NCBI GenBank assembly: GCA_963675955.2
Contig: CAXXVR010000009.1
Span: 1-64,000, forward strand
Direction: 5' to 3'
Length of the DNA stretch: 64,000 nucleotides
Source of the DNA: Desulfocicer sp963675955
Lineage (GTDB): Bacteria; Desulfobacterota; Desulfobacteria; Desulfobacterales; Desulfobacteraceae
The notes beneath the pieces are model-generated. The model was not told where the DNA came from. It was given only the letters and a program-made list of their open reading frames with translations, and ran no database searches. The position numbers and the translations under genes are program-made. Positions 8,764-16,483 of the stretch are shown one piece after another. Each line of letters starts with the position of its first letter. Within the stretch, counting starts at the first letter, position 1.

Positions 8764-8937
8764 TTATTTTGATTTTCGTTTGCGCATCATCTGCATCAGG
8801 TAGGCGGCCGCCACAAGGCCCCCACCCAGGGCAAGCCCATGGAACATTGTCCATTCCGGGCGGAAAATACGTGTGAGTAAAATACCAAAAACCATACCCA
8901 GAATAAGTCGTACCACAAAAACTGGAAAACTGCCCAT
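8764..8937 (-). CDS. 57-residue membrane protein upstream of selB
   Basis: A short frame starts MGSFPVFVVRLILGMVFGIL and ends in the basic tail MMRKRKSK. It has two likely membrane segments (residues about 6-23 and 33-49), the second containing GLALGGGLVAAAYL. The stop is 17 bases before the SelB start, so the two are probably co-transcribed. A weak AAGGA lies about 14 bases before the ATG. The family is not recognised. The hydrophobic pattern and positively charged C-terminus argue for a genuine small inner-membrane protein rather than chance. Confidence 0.65.
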   Translation of the reverse strand: MGSFPVFVVRLILGMVFGILLTRIFRPEWTMFHGLALGGGLVAAAYLMQMMRKRKSK

Positions 8938-9117
8938 GTCTGTTTTTTATCCTTACTTCGAGGTGATCCAGTGCTGAGAAAAACAAAGGGTGCGCTGATA
9001 TCAGACAGTGAAAGCCGACTGGGATCAGAATTTGGCCCATGGAAGTACACTGGAGTTGAATAACCCAAAAATAATAAACAAACTTGAAACAGGGGTCAAT
9101 ATGAAATTTTCAGCGTT

Positions 9118-9990
9118 TCAGCCGATTTTTATGAGAATAGCCCCGGCCACAATGATCATGGAGCTGATGATGCGGTTTGATCCGACCCTCTCCTTAAATA
9201 CCAGAAAGCCGATACCGATGCCAAACAGGGTGCTTACCTGGCGCAGGGCTGAGGCATAACTGGCCTGTGCCTCTTCCAGCCCCAGGCGAAAGGAAATAAA
9301 GGACAGCAGCATGATCATGCCACCCAGGAGAAGGCTGTAGGGATTGTGTTTTGTTTCAGAGATTACCTGCAATGTCTGGTGCTGCCAGAGTACCCGTAAC
9401 AGGTGAAAGATCAGCATATAAAAAGAAAGGTGAAAGGTGTAGATAAAAATATCTCCGGTCATTACTCCTAATTTATCGGCTACGGCTCCGAAGGAATAGA
9501 AAAATGAGGCGGCAAGGGCCGTTAAAACGCCTGCCGGCATTGCCTGGGAAGTCTTTTTGAATCGGGGGCGGATAGCCAGGCTGCCCCGTTGGATGGTTAC
9601 TGCTCCATAAATGATCAGGGCAATACCGGTGGCACCGGCCGGAGAGATAATCTCATCCATGAGAAAATAACTCCATACAACAATATAAACCGGTCCTGTC
9701 ACCGTCAGGGGGTAGACCAGGGTCAATTCCCCTTTTTCCAGGGACACGGCCACAAAGTACTGGTAAAGAAAGAAAAAAAATCCGGCGGCAAGGGCACTGT
9801 ACATGGCCGATGGAATGAAAAAAGAGGCTGTTCTATGGAAGAAAAAAATATAACCCCCCAGTCCGGAAACCGTGATGCACATCATTACAAAGATGGCGCT
9901 GGTCTTATCCCGGCAGGTTTTTAAAACGCTGTTCCAGAGTACATGGAACAGGGCGCTGAGAATAATGAAGCCAAAGCCTTTTAGGGTCAT
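9118..9990 (-). CDS. EamA/DMT-family transporter
   Basis: The 290-residue protein has about ten hydrophobic segments arranged as two five-helix repeats, as expected for drug/metabolite transporters. Recognisable features are the N-terminal FHVLWNSVLK, VYPLTVTGPVYIVVWSYFLM at the end of the first repeat and a terminal GAILIKIG. The substrate cannot be inferred; relatives export amino acids, sugars or metabolites. It stands alone, transcribed towards selB but separated from it by about 180 bp. Confidence 0.88.
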   Translation of the reverse strand: MTLKGFGFIILSALFHVLWNSVLKTCRDKTSAIFVMMCITVSGLGGYIFFFHRTASFFIPSAMYSALAAGFFFFLYQYFVAVSLEKGELTLVYPLTVTGPVYIVVWSYFLMDEIISPAGATGIALIIYGAVTIQRGSLAIRPRFKKTSQAMPAGVLTALAASFFYSFGAVADKLGVMTGDIFIYTFHLSFYMLIFHLLRVLWQHQTLQVISETKHNPYSLLLGGMIMLLSFISFRLGLEEAQASYASALRQVSTLFGIGIGFLVFKERVGSNRIISSMIIVAGAILIKIG

Positions 9991-10182
9991 GATCTGCTGT
10001 TTCCAGGTGAGGGGTGAAAGATTCTCCCAAAAGTGTGAAGTGTCTCTGGGATGATATAAACAATGCCTGAATTATCTATTCTTTTTGAAGGGATTTGGCA
10101 ATGTTGAAAAAATATTTGTATGAGTTAAAAAAATAGATTGAAATTTAAAATCAGGTCTGGTATAAAGTCCGGGTTTGATTGT

Positions 10183-10259
10183 GGTGGGTGTAGCTCAGTT
10201 GGCAGAGCGCTAGGTTGTGGTCCTGGATGTCGAGGGTTCGAGCCCCTTCACTCACCCCA
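10183..10259 (+). tRNA. tRNA-His (GTG anticodon)
   Basis: The cloverleaf folds with acceptor GTGGGTG/CACTCAC, an extra G at -1 pairing with C73 as tRNA-His requires, anticodon loop TTGTGGT, T-loop TTCGAGC and an encoded CCA. Confidence 0.96.
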
Positions 10260-10295
10260 TATTTAAAAAAATGCGTAGGTTAGAATTACGATTGT

Positions 10296-10372
10296 GCGCC
10301 TGTAGCTCAGCTGGATAGAGCGTCGGACTTCGAATCCGCAGGTCGGGAGTTCGAATCTCTCCAGGCGTACCA
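10296..10372 (+). tRNA. tRNA-Arg (TCG anticodon)
   Basis: The acceptor stem GCGCCTG/CAGGCGT has a G-U first pair; the anticodon loop is CTTCGAA and ACCA is encoded. The gene is 36 bp downstream of tRNA-His and probably co-transcribed with it. Confidence 0.96.
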
Positions 10373-10382
10373 TAATAAAATC

Positions 10383-10417
10383 AAGGGGTTGCAGCTAATT
10401 TGCTGTGCCCCTTTTTT
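10383..10417 (+). terminator. intrinsic terminator of the tRNA-His/Arg unit
   Basis: AAGGGG-TTGCAGC pairs with GCTGTG-CCCCTT around a short AT-rich loop and is followed by six T residues. Confidence 0.85.
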
Positions 10418-10527
10418 GTTTAAAAGAGGCGATTGTGCTCAGGTACTCTTCCTGTCTGGTTGATACCATTCTTAAATCTGAGTCATTAACAATGTTGTAA
10501 ATGAGCTGGTGCTGGTAATTGAATAAA

Positions 10528-10623
10528 GCACATAACAGGGCAAATGGATTCGGACAGCCAAAAGTTTTGCAGCTCCTATCTCGCTCTGCATCTTTTGGCT
10601 ACCGGTGATTTGCAACGTTATGC
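10528..10623 (-). repeat. attC-like recombination hairpin (candidate integron cassette end)
   Basis: Read on the minus strand, the 96-bp site begins GCATAAC and ends GTTATGTGC. Inside these lie GCAAATCACCGGTAGCC and its imperfect complement GGCTGTCCGAATCCATTTGC. AGCCAAAAG pairs with CTTTTGGCT and GCAG with CTGC. The nested R and L boxes with unequal L arms are the layout of integron attC sites. It begins 46 bases after the stop of an ORF in the same orientation, as in a gene cassette. The R boxes deviate from strict RYYYAAC/GTTRRRY, and no integrase is in the window. Confidence 0.45.
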
Positions 10624-10668
10624 CTGTAGAATTTTCACCCCAAAGATGGCATTTTGATTTTATCACTT

Positions 10669-10953
10669 TTATTGCGTTTCAAGTTTGATAAATACATTCC
10701 CATCATGCCTACTACCGTTTGGATACAAAAAATCTACAACCTTGTAAGTCCCAATTGATTTGCCACTTACACTTACCGAAAAGCCAAGATTCGCATTCTG
10801 CGGTCAAATACCAACTCGATACATTTCAAGTGCCAAATTGGAAGGGATTGTCAATTTTAAAATCCCCTCACCGCATTGTTCAAATAAAATGCGATTCTTT
10901 GGATAAGAAATTGAAACTACTGAATTGCTTTTTACATATGGCTCTGCAGGCAT
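10669..10953 (-). pseudogene. cassette-like ORF of unknown function with one in-frame TGA
   Basis: The frame starts MPAEPYVKSNSVVSISYPKN and is interrupted by a single TGA at 10804-10806 (codon 50). It continues in the same frame as PQNANLGFSVSVSGKSIGTY to a TAA at 10669-10671. The two halves read as one 94-codon protein of alternating beta-like pattern. The TGA could be a nonsense mutation (for example from TGG) or, less likely, a selenocysteine codon. No cysteine partner motif sits beside it, and no convincing SECIS hairpin directly follows. The family is not recognised. It lies immediately before the attC-like site in cassette orientation. Confidence 0.4.
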
Positions 10954-11318
10954 CCTTATCTCATATAATTTTTACCGTTTATTGAAATACCTTTCATTGA
11001 TTTCCTATAGTATTGAATTTGCTCCTCAACTTGACATTATACAGTTTCCTTCATAACTCAAACAATAAAAAATACATATCAAATTTATCCTATAAAAGAT
11101 ATTAAATTAAGGAGCTATTTAGTGGTGCCAAATTTTTTTATGACGAGATCTGTTCTCAATGAAACTGGGCTCCTGAGCCTGGTTTCGTGAGTCAAATTGT
11201 GGCAGGGTAATAATGTAGGTTTGCAAGTCTGCTATGTGAACAGGCCTCTTTTAATGTGGATTGACAAAAAATAGCATGTATCGTTGACTCGTGCTGTGAA
11301 ATAGGATGTAATACCCCA
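10954..11318. other. AT-rich intergenic stretch with a 26-bp hairpin
   Basis: No gene is recognised. GAAACTGGGCTC and GAGCCTGGTTTC at 11161-11186 form a 12-bp stem if G-U pairs are allowed; no T-run follows. A possible sigma-70 promoter (TTGACT at 11284, 17-bp spacer, TGTAAT at 11307) would start transcription almost at the ATG of the next gene. Confidence 0.4.
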
Positions 11319-12242
11319 ATGATTATTCAAGAAACTGGAGAAATAGGTAAAGAATTTTATGTGATCGGGTCTGCAAGCGTGCCGGTATACCTTTTAGACG
11401 GCCCTGTACCCGTGCTGTTTGATGCTGGACTGACTGGCGGGGCGTTCTTATATGAAGCCGGGATTCGACAGATTCTGGGTGAACGCGTGCCTGCATATCT
11501 GTTTTTAACCCATTCGCACTTTGATCATGTGGGATCGGCGAGCCATTTCAAGGATGTCTGGCCGGATCTTAAAATCGGGGGAGCTGTGCGGTGTTCTGAA
11601 GTTTTACAAAAACCCAAGGCAGTTCAACTGATGAGGGATTTAAACTTTGAAGGCGTAAAGCTTCTTACGGAATCAGGTATGGAGCCCATTAACGAAAAGG
11701 GGTTTGAATCGTTTGACCTGGATATCCTGCTTCAGCCGGGCCAGACAATTGCGCTTGCTCCGGGCTTGAATATGGTGGCCCTGAATACGCCCGGGCACAC
11801 ATGGGATTTTATGAGTTACTGGATTCCTGAAAAAAAAATCTTGGTTGCCTCGGAAGCCGTTGCCACGTATGAACTCAACGGATACCTTCAGCCTGAGTTT
11901 TTAGTTGACTTTGATGCGTACATTGACTCTTTGAAGGTGCTGAAAAAACTGGGTGCTGAGATTTTGTGCCTGGGTCATCATGCCGTGTTTACAGATGAGG
12001 ATGCCGTGGCGCATATTGAAAATTCCTTTCAGGCGGCGATGGATTATCTGGCCATGACGGAAAAATTTCTTGTTCAGGAAAAAGGGGAGGTTGAAAAAGC
12101 GGTAGAGCTGGTGAAGAAGGCGGAATGGGATCCACGGCCATGGCCGAAACAACCTGAATCTGCTTATTTACTGAACACCTGGCAGCGAGTGAATACTGTC
12201 TGGAACCGGATGAGCAGAAAAAAATTAAAGATGCGGATGTAG
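11319..12242 (+). CDS. MBL-fold metallo-hydrolase
   Basis: The 307-residue product carries the metallo-beta-lactamase-fold zinc motif LTHSHFDHVGSA near residue 67, preceded by PVLFDAGLTGG. Further ligand-type histidines occur in ALNTPGHTWDFMSYW and LCLGHHAVF. It belongs to the glyoxalase II-like branch, but the substrate cannot be inferred. The ATG at 11319 has only a weak AGGA 12 bases upstream. The last dozen residues read into a fragment of an unrelated gene (see 12230-12292), so the natural C-terminus may have been slightly altered. Confidence 0.85.
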   Translation: MIIQETGEIGKEFYVIGSASVPVYLLDGPVPVLFDAGLTGGAFLYEAGIRQILGERVPAYLFLTHSHFDHVGSASHFKDVWPDLKIGGAVRCSEVLQKPKAVQLMRDLNFEGVKLLTESGMEPINEKGFESFDLDILLQPGQTIALAPGLNMVALNTPGHTWDFMSYWIPEKKILVASEAVATYELNGYLQPEFLVDFDAYIDSLKVLKKLGAEILCLGHHAVFTDEDAVAHIENSFQAAMDYLAMTEKFLVQEKGEVEKAVELVKKAEWDPRPWPKQPESAYLLNTWQRVNTVWNRMSRKKLKMRM

Positions 12243-12292
12243 TGATATTTGATCTTGAAGACAGTCTCCTGCCGGATAGAAAAGCCAAAGTC
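12230..12292 (+). pseudogene. fragment resembling CitE/HpcH aldolase N-terminus
   Basis: In a frame different from the MBL gene, the DNA reads DADVVIFDLEDSLLPDRKAK, which matches the first strand and metal-site region of the CitE/HpcH-HpaI aldolase superfamily (ADVVIFDLEDAV type). Nothing recognisable follows. It appears to be a relic left by a deletion at the 3' end of the MBL gene. Confidence 0.5.
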
Positions 12293-12384
12293 TGTACAAT
12301 TTGCATCAAAGTATCAGCCTTGGAAGGAGGGTGCCTACAACCACCCCTCTCATCAATAGATATGCCCCAGGGGAAAGCACAATA

Positions 12385-13158
12385 ATGAAGATGTATTACT
12401 ATCTGCTTCACATCCAATACCTTGGATTTCGATACCATGGCTGGCTCAAACAACCCGGGATGAAGACCGTTGAGTCCATGGTGGAAAAGACAGCAAAATT
12501 TGTTCTGAGCCATGATAGATTTAAAATACTGGGAACCAGTCGGACGGATGCCAAGGTGTCTGCCAACCACTCCGCATTTGAGCTGTCCGTGGCAGAATCC
12601 CTAGATATGGATGCCCTGCTCATGGATTTTAATCAGAATTTGCCCAATGATATTAAAATATTAAAAATCGAGTCTGTCAGTAAAGACTTTAATATTATCC
12701 AGGCACCAAAGGTTAAGGAATATGTGTATCTGTTTTCACATGGGGAAAAAAATCATCCTTTTTGTGCCCCCCTTATGCACTCGTCCAAAGATATTCTTGA
12801 TATTGAGCTAATGAAACAAGGTGCGCATTTATTTAAGGGTAAGCATAATTTTGTAAGGTATTGCACAAAGCCTGGCCCAGAAACCACATTTGATCGGGAA
12901 ATTCTGGTCAGCAAAATAGAGGAAAATACTTTTTTAACAGCCAACTTTTTCCCCGGAAGAAGCTATGCCTACCATATCCATGCCAGGGGATTCCTGCGTT
13001 ATCAGGTGCGCCTGATCATGGGACAACTGCTTTGTCTTGGAAGGGGTGAAACCAGTTTGAATAAAATTAAAGAAACCCTTACTGGAAAAGAAACCCAGCC
13101 ACTGAGATTCATTGCCCCATCTTCAGGTCTGATCCTGAATAAAGTCCTTTTTTGTTGA
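12385..13158 (+). CDS. TruA-like tRNA pseudouridine synthase
   Basis: The start is the ATG at 12385 with AGGGGA about nine bases upstream, giving 257 residues. It opens YYYLLHIQYLGFRYHGWLKQ, as TruA enzymes do. The catalytic-Asp motif reads SRTDAKVSA where classical TruA has GRTDAGVHA. RSYAYHIHARGFLRYQVRLI and a PLRFIAPSSGLIL end complete the fold. TruA isomerises uridines 38-40 of tRNA anticodon arms; the altered active-site loop suggests a paralogue with changed specificity. Confidence 0.8.
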   Translation: MKMYYYLLHIQYLGFRYHGWLKQPGMKTVESMVEKTAKFVLSHDRFKILGTSRTDAKVSANHSAFELSVAESLDMDALLMDFNQNLPNDIKILKIESVSKDFNIIQAPKVKEYVYLFSHGEKNHPFCAPLMHSSKDILDIELMKQGAHLFKGKHNFVRYCTKPGPETTFDREILVSKIEENTFLTANFFPGRSYAYHIHARGFLRYQVRLIMGQLLCLGRGETSLNKIKETLTGKETQPLRFIAPSSGLILNKVLFC

Positions 13159-13178
13159 AATAAACTTCAGCTTGAAAT

Positions 13179-13952
13179 TTAAAAGCATCCGTTTTTCTTC
13201 TGGATTTCTTCCTCCAGGATCAATGCAGCGCCGATGGCTCCCATCATCTGAGGGGCATCTGGTACATTAACCTCCCTGCCAAGATTCAGGCTCAGAAGTT
13301 CCCGCAGGCACGGGTTTTTGGCCACACCTCCGGAAAAAACAATGGGTCCTTGGGATGAAATCCTGTTGATCATTCCCGATGCACGCTTGACAACACTGAG
13401 ATGCAGTCCCCGGACAATCTCTTTCCGGTCTGCGCCCCGGGCGATCAACGAGGTTACCTCGGATTCAGCAAATACCGTACACATGCTGTTGATGGTCAGG
13501 TCTTTTTCAGCTTCCAGACCGGCCTGTCCGAATTCCTCCATGGAAAAATCCAGGTTCCTGGCCATGATTTCCAGAAATTTGCCAGTTCCGGCGGCACAGC
13601 GGTCATTCATTTCAAACTTTTTTACCTTTCCTGTATCGGTCAAGGCAATGGCTTTACTGTCCTGTCCACCGATATCCAGTATGGTCCGGGCATCCTTGAA
13701 ATAGGCCTGTACACCCCTGGCATGGGCTTTGATTTCCGTTACGGTTTTTGCCCCGTCAAAGGCGATCTCAAACAGAGTCCGGCCATAGCCTGTGGCCATG
13801 ATGCTGTCATAGCGGACACCGTCAATAAGTTTTCTGGCTTCCGAAATGGGGTCGAATCCGGTATCTGTCTGACGACTTTCCACGATCTGCCCCCCTCGTA
13901 CCACTACGAACTCAATGGTCCGGGAACCGATGTCAATCCCTGCATACTGCAT
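13179..13952 (-). CDS. BadF/HgdC-type ATPase, activator of the double-cubane protein
   Basis: The ATG at 13952 is preferred over one 14 codons upstream because AGGAT lies about nine bases before it. The 257-residue product has the ASKHA-fold phosphate motifs GIDIGSRT and ILDIGGQDSK. Two cysteines, C119 (NDRCAAGTGKF) and C158 (NSMCTVFAE), would bridge a [4Fe-4S] cluster at the dimer interface. Such activases hydrolyse ATP to push low-potential electrons into 2-hydroxyacyl-CoA dehydratases or double-cubane proteins. The partner gene lies 124 bp upstream on the same strand. Confidence 0.9.
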   Translation of the reverse strand: MQYAGIDIGSRTIEFVVVRGGQIVESRQTDTGFDPISEARKLIDGVRYDSIMATGYGRTLFEIAFDGAKTVTEIKAHARGVQAYFKDARTILDIGGQDSKAIALTDTGKVKKFEMNDRCAAGTGKFLEIMARNLDFSMEEFGQAGLEAEKDLTINSMCTVFAESEVTSLIARGADRKEIVRGLHLSVVKRASGMINRISSQGPIVFSGGVAKNPCLRELLSLNLGREVNVPDAPQMMGAIGAALILEEEIQKKNGCF

Positions 13953-14076
13953 CTGTGTCAATCCTCGCTGTTTTAATAAAAAAGGTTCCTGCACTCTGTG
14001 TCTGCAATCGTAACTGGACCGGTGCAGGTGTTGGCCGGCAGATGAGGTTCCACTGCCGGTCCGGGGTCAGGATGAG

Positions 14077-15357
14077 TTATCCCTTGATCTGTTCGATAAA
14101 GGCTTCCACCCGTGTTTTCATCTGTCCCACATCTTCCGTGCCGTAGTCGGTTTCAATGCGCAGACAGGGAATCCCCTGCTTTTCCAGGGCTTTTTCCACG
14201 GGAATAGACTCCATTATATAGGGTTGGCAAAATTGAAGGCCGTAGTGGATGACACCGTCGGCTTTAAAATCTTGAGCCATTTCCATTATGTGATCAAGCC
14301 GATCCTGATTGGGGGTAAAAATGGCGCAATCTACCTTGAAATACCGGTCGGCAATGGCATCCATCATGGCGTCAACGGTTGTTCCGGAATCATCGGTGAG
14401 ATTTCGTGTCCCCCGTTCGCCAACGCAGGACTCTTCGCCCACGATCACAGCTCCGGATGTTTCAACGATCCAGGGTAATTTCCAATTGGGGACAGCCATG
14501 GGGCAGCCAGAAAAAAGAATCCTGGGTGTTTTTTCAGGGAAAGCCCCTTGTTTTGCCGTAATACGTTTCTCAAGCTCATCACAGATGGCGTTCACAGATG
14601 CGGTGAACCTGGCCGGGTTATCATAAAAGAAGACCTGGTTGGCCAGAAGGGCATCCAGTCCTGAAATGGGCGCTGGGTCGGCTTTCCGCAGGGCCATCAA
14701 CCGGTGGATTGCAGCGCGTTTGGCATTGACGGTTTGGATTGCCGCCTTTAACGAATCGGCAGTCACTGCAACGCCTGTCAGGGCCTCAACGGCAGTTTTG
14801 AACCGGTCATACTCAGCCCTGAGAAACGTGCGGCCCTGGTCAGTTTTCATTTGGGGAAGGTCCATGACGTAAAGGTTTTCCACCATGGTGCCGAGGGTTT
14901 CGTAAGCCTTTTTTTTGCCGTCACAGGTGTTCTCGCCCACGATCATGTCCGCGCTCTCAAGATAGGGGCAGACCTTTCCCAGCTTGAATCCAAAAGAGGA
15001 TTTGATCAGAGCACAGGTGTTTCTGGGCAGGTATTGTTCCACCTCGTCCATGGCAAAATCAGCACCCGAGCACAGCCCCACCAGAGTGGCATTGGCTGCA
15101 AGGGCTATTTCTTCAGGAACAAATACGCAATATGAGCCTATGATTTTTCGGCCCTGGGCCTTTTCATCAACCAGTTCTTTGATCCGGAGGCCATGAACTT
15201 CGCTCATGACAAAATCAAAGTAGCCCATGCCCTGGGGTCGGTCATTCTGGGACAGGAAGATGTCCGTGTAAGCATTTCCCAGGACATTCAAGAGCGCGTC
15301 GTGGCCCTCAAGGTTTAATCCTAGATCTGTCCACATGGATACATAGTCATTACTCAT
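14077..15357 (-). CDS. double-cubane-cluster protein / 2-hydroxyacyl-CoA dehydratase family
   Basis: The 426-residue protein belongs to the HgdB/FldC/BcrB superfamily. Cysteines at about 77, 96, 115, 130, 145, 285, 311, 344 and 377 include the FSGCPMAVPNWKLP and GEESCVGER motifs. It occurs as a single large subunit with one activase, rather than the alpha/beta pair of true dehydratases. That arrangement is typical of double-cubane-cluster proteins (YjiM-like), whose natural substrate is unknown although one homologue reduces acetylene. The assignment to this branch is from motif and context and was not computed. Confidence 0.82.
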   Translation of the reverse strand: MSNDYVSMWTDLGLNLEGHDALLNVLGNAYTDIFLSQNDRPQGMGYFDFVMSEVHGLRIKELVDEKAQGRKIIGSYCVFVPEEIALAANATLVGLCSGADFAMDEVEQYLPRNTCALIKSSFGFKLGKVCPYLESADMIVGENTCDGKKKAYETLGTMVENLYVMDLPQMKTDQGRTFLRAEYDRFKTAVEALTGVAVTADSLKAAIQTVNAKRAAIHRLMALRKADPAPISGLDALLANQVFFYDNPARFTASVNAICDELEKRITAKQGAFPEKTPRILFSGCPMAVPNWKLPWIVETSGAVIVGEESCVGERGTRNLTDDSGTTVDAMMDAIADRYFKVDCAIFTPNQDRLDHIMEMAQDFKADGVIHYGLQFCQPYIMESIPVEKALEKQGIPCLRIETDYGTEDVGQMKTRVEAFIEQIKG

Positions 15358-15640
15358 AGTGTGTTTTCCTTTGCTTGGGGGTCAATTATGGTTTTTTCAA
15401 CACAAGGCCTTAATGTCAGTAACGGTTACCAGCTCAGCCTGGCTTGGGCTGATCAGGTATCTAATGATAGTTTGAATTTTACAAACTATCAAATTTTTAA
15501 AGCCATTGCCTTTTGTGAAATTCATAGAAAAAATTGATACTCGATCGTCTGAATCCGTCAGCCACCTCCATTGAAGGGTCAATGGGGCTGTGCCTGTCCT
15601 GGTACTGTGGAAGGATTCTACCCATCTTTAAATTTTTATG

Positions 15641-15669
15641 TTGACAGGCCTTGGATTAAAGTGTAGTAT
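15641..15669 (+). promoter_or_regulatory. sigma-70 type promoter
   Basis: TTGACA at 15641-15646 and TAGTAT at 15664-15669 are separated by 17 bp. The expected start is near 15677, about 350 bases before the first csp ATG. Confidence 0.65.
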
Positions 15670-15712
15670 TGCAAAATCGAATCTGAGATTAAGTTCACAT
15701 TCAAAAAAACGG

Positions 15713-15745
15713 GGTCTTCGGGGATTCTTCGAGGGGCCTTTTTTT
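15713..15745 (+). terminator. terminator-like hairpin after the promoter
   Basis: GGTCTTCG pairs with CGAGGGGCC (one bulge, G-U pairs) and is followed by seven T residues. It lies only about 36-68 bases after the predicted start, so it could end a small RNA or act as a leader attenuator. Confidence 0.45.
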
Positions 15746-15925
15746 ATGTCAGGTCAACTTTTCCTATCTTTAAATTTTCTTCTTTTAAATGTTTGAAATT
15801 TTTAAATCCAGGTTTTTTCAGGACAGGTGGTTGACCCACCAGATAATATATGCGGGTTCTTATTTCCCCTATCTATTATTTTTCAACACGAGGCCGGTCT
15901 TAAACGGTTAAGACTTGCCTGTTTC

Positions 15926-16026
15926 GTACTTAGGGGAAAGAATAATTTGTCGAATAAACACCTTGGTGTGACAACTACCTCAAAGTTTGAAACACTTAAA
16001 CTTTATTTTTTTCAGGAGATTGTCAC
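15926..16026 (+). promoter_or_regulatory. csp 5' leader, copy 1, with hairpin abutting the RBS
   Basis: The leader begins TACTTAGGGGAAAGAATAAT and contains the small CACCTTGGTG hairpin and the block GTGACAACTACCTCAAAGTT. AAAGTTT (15982-15988) pairs with AAACTTT (15998-16004); a T-rich run follows and the AGGAGATTGTCAC binding site comes right after. It is closely repeated at 16383-16483. Cold-shock leaders commonly switch structure with temperature; that role here is inferred. Confidence 0.6.
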
Positions 16027-16227
16027 ATGGCTACAGGTACAGTAAAATGGTTTAACGATTCTAAGGGTTTTGGTTTTATCGAGCAGGAAGATGGACAAGA
16101 CCTTTTCGTTCACCACTCAAGCATTAACGCAACAGGTTTCAAATCCCTCAATGAAGGAGATCGCGTCTCCTTTGACATTGAGCAGGGCCAGAAAGGTCCG
16201 GCAGCCGGAAATGTAACCGTCATTTAG
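16027..16227 (+). CDS. cold-shock protein (CspA family), copy 1
   Basis: The 66-residue protein is a single cold-shock domain with RNP1 KGFGFIEQ and RNP2 DLFVHHSSI, opening MATGTVKWFNDS. It binds single-stranded nucleic acid and acts as an RNA chaperone. AGGAGATTGTCAC precedes the ATG. Copy 2, 257 bp downstream, differs at only a few residues (DGQ versus NGE), and the leaders are also duplicated, so this is a recent tandem duplication. Confidence 0.97.
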   Translation: MATGTVKWFNDSKGFGFIEQEDGQDLFVHHSSINATGFKSLNEGDRVSFDIEQGQKGPAAGNVTVI

Positions 16228-16288
16228 TTCCAGCGTATATCGCTTTGAAGTTTATATGATTCCCACCGAATTAGCATGGCTTCAAGGC

Positions 16289-16345
16289 TGCATATAAGTA
16301 GACGTACCTTGCCTTAAGAATTTCATTTAAGGTAAGGTATGCAGA
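16289..16345. other. hairpin between the two csp copies
   Basis: ACCTTGCCTTAA (16306-16317) and TTAAGGTAAGGT (16327-16338) form a 12-bp stem with one mismatch. An outer TGCATA/TATGCA arm extends it. There is no T-run; it may stabilise or process the first csp transcript. Confidence 0.55.
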
Positions 16346-16382
16346 TCAGGGCAGTTCTTATGTCAAGCACTGTCCGTTAGTT

Positions 16383-16483
16383 TCGCACTTAGGGGAAAAA
16401 TAATTTGTCGGAAAAAGCACATCAGTGTGACAACTACCTCAAAGTTTGGAACATTTAAACTTTTGTTTTCAGGAGATTGTCAC
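16383..16483 (+). promoter_or_regulatory. csp 5' leader, copy 2
   Basis: This is a close copy of 15926-16026. It shares CTTAGGGGAAA, GTGACAACTACCTCAAAGTT and the stem AAAGTTT (16441-16447)/AAACTTT (16457-16463). The loop differs, but the stem and the TTTTGTTTTC tract before the AGGAG are kept. Confidence 0.6.

Noticed and set aside
8747..9040. In-frame N-terminal extension of SelB to an ATG at 9040
   Set aside because: The GTG at 8746 has a good binding site and starts exactly where SelB homology begins; the extension overlaps a separate small membrane-protein gene in another frame.
10472..10666. 64-codon minus-strand ORF after tRNA-Arg
   Set aside because: It reads straight through the attC-like palindrome and shows no protein-like pattern.
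10719..10985. 88-codon plus-strand ORF
   Set aside because: It is antisense to the better-patterned cassette-like ORF and has no RBS.
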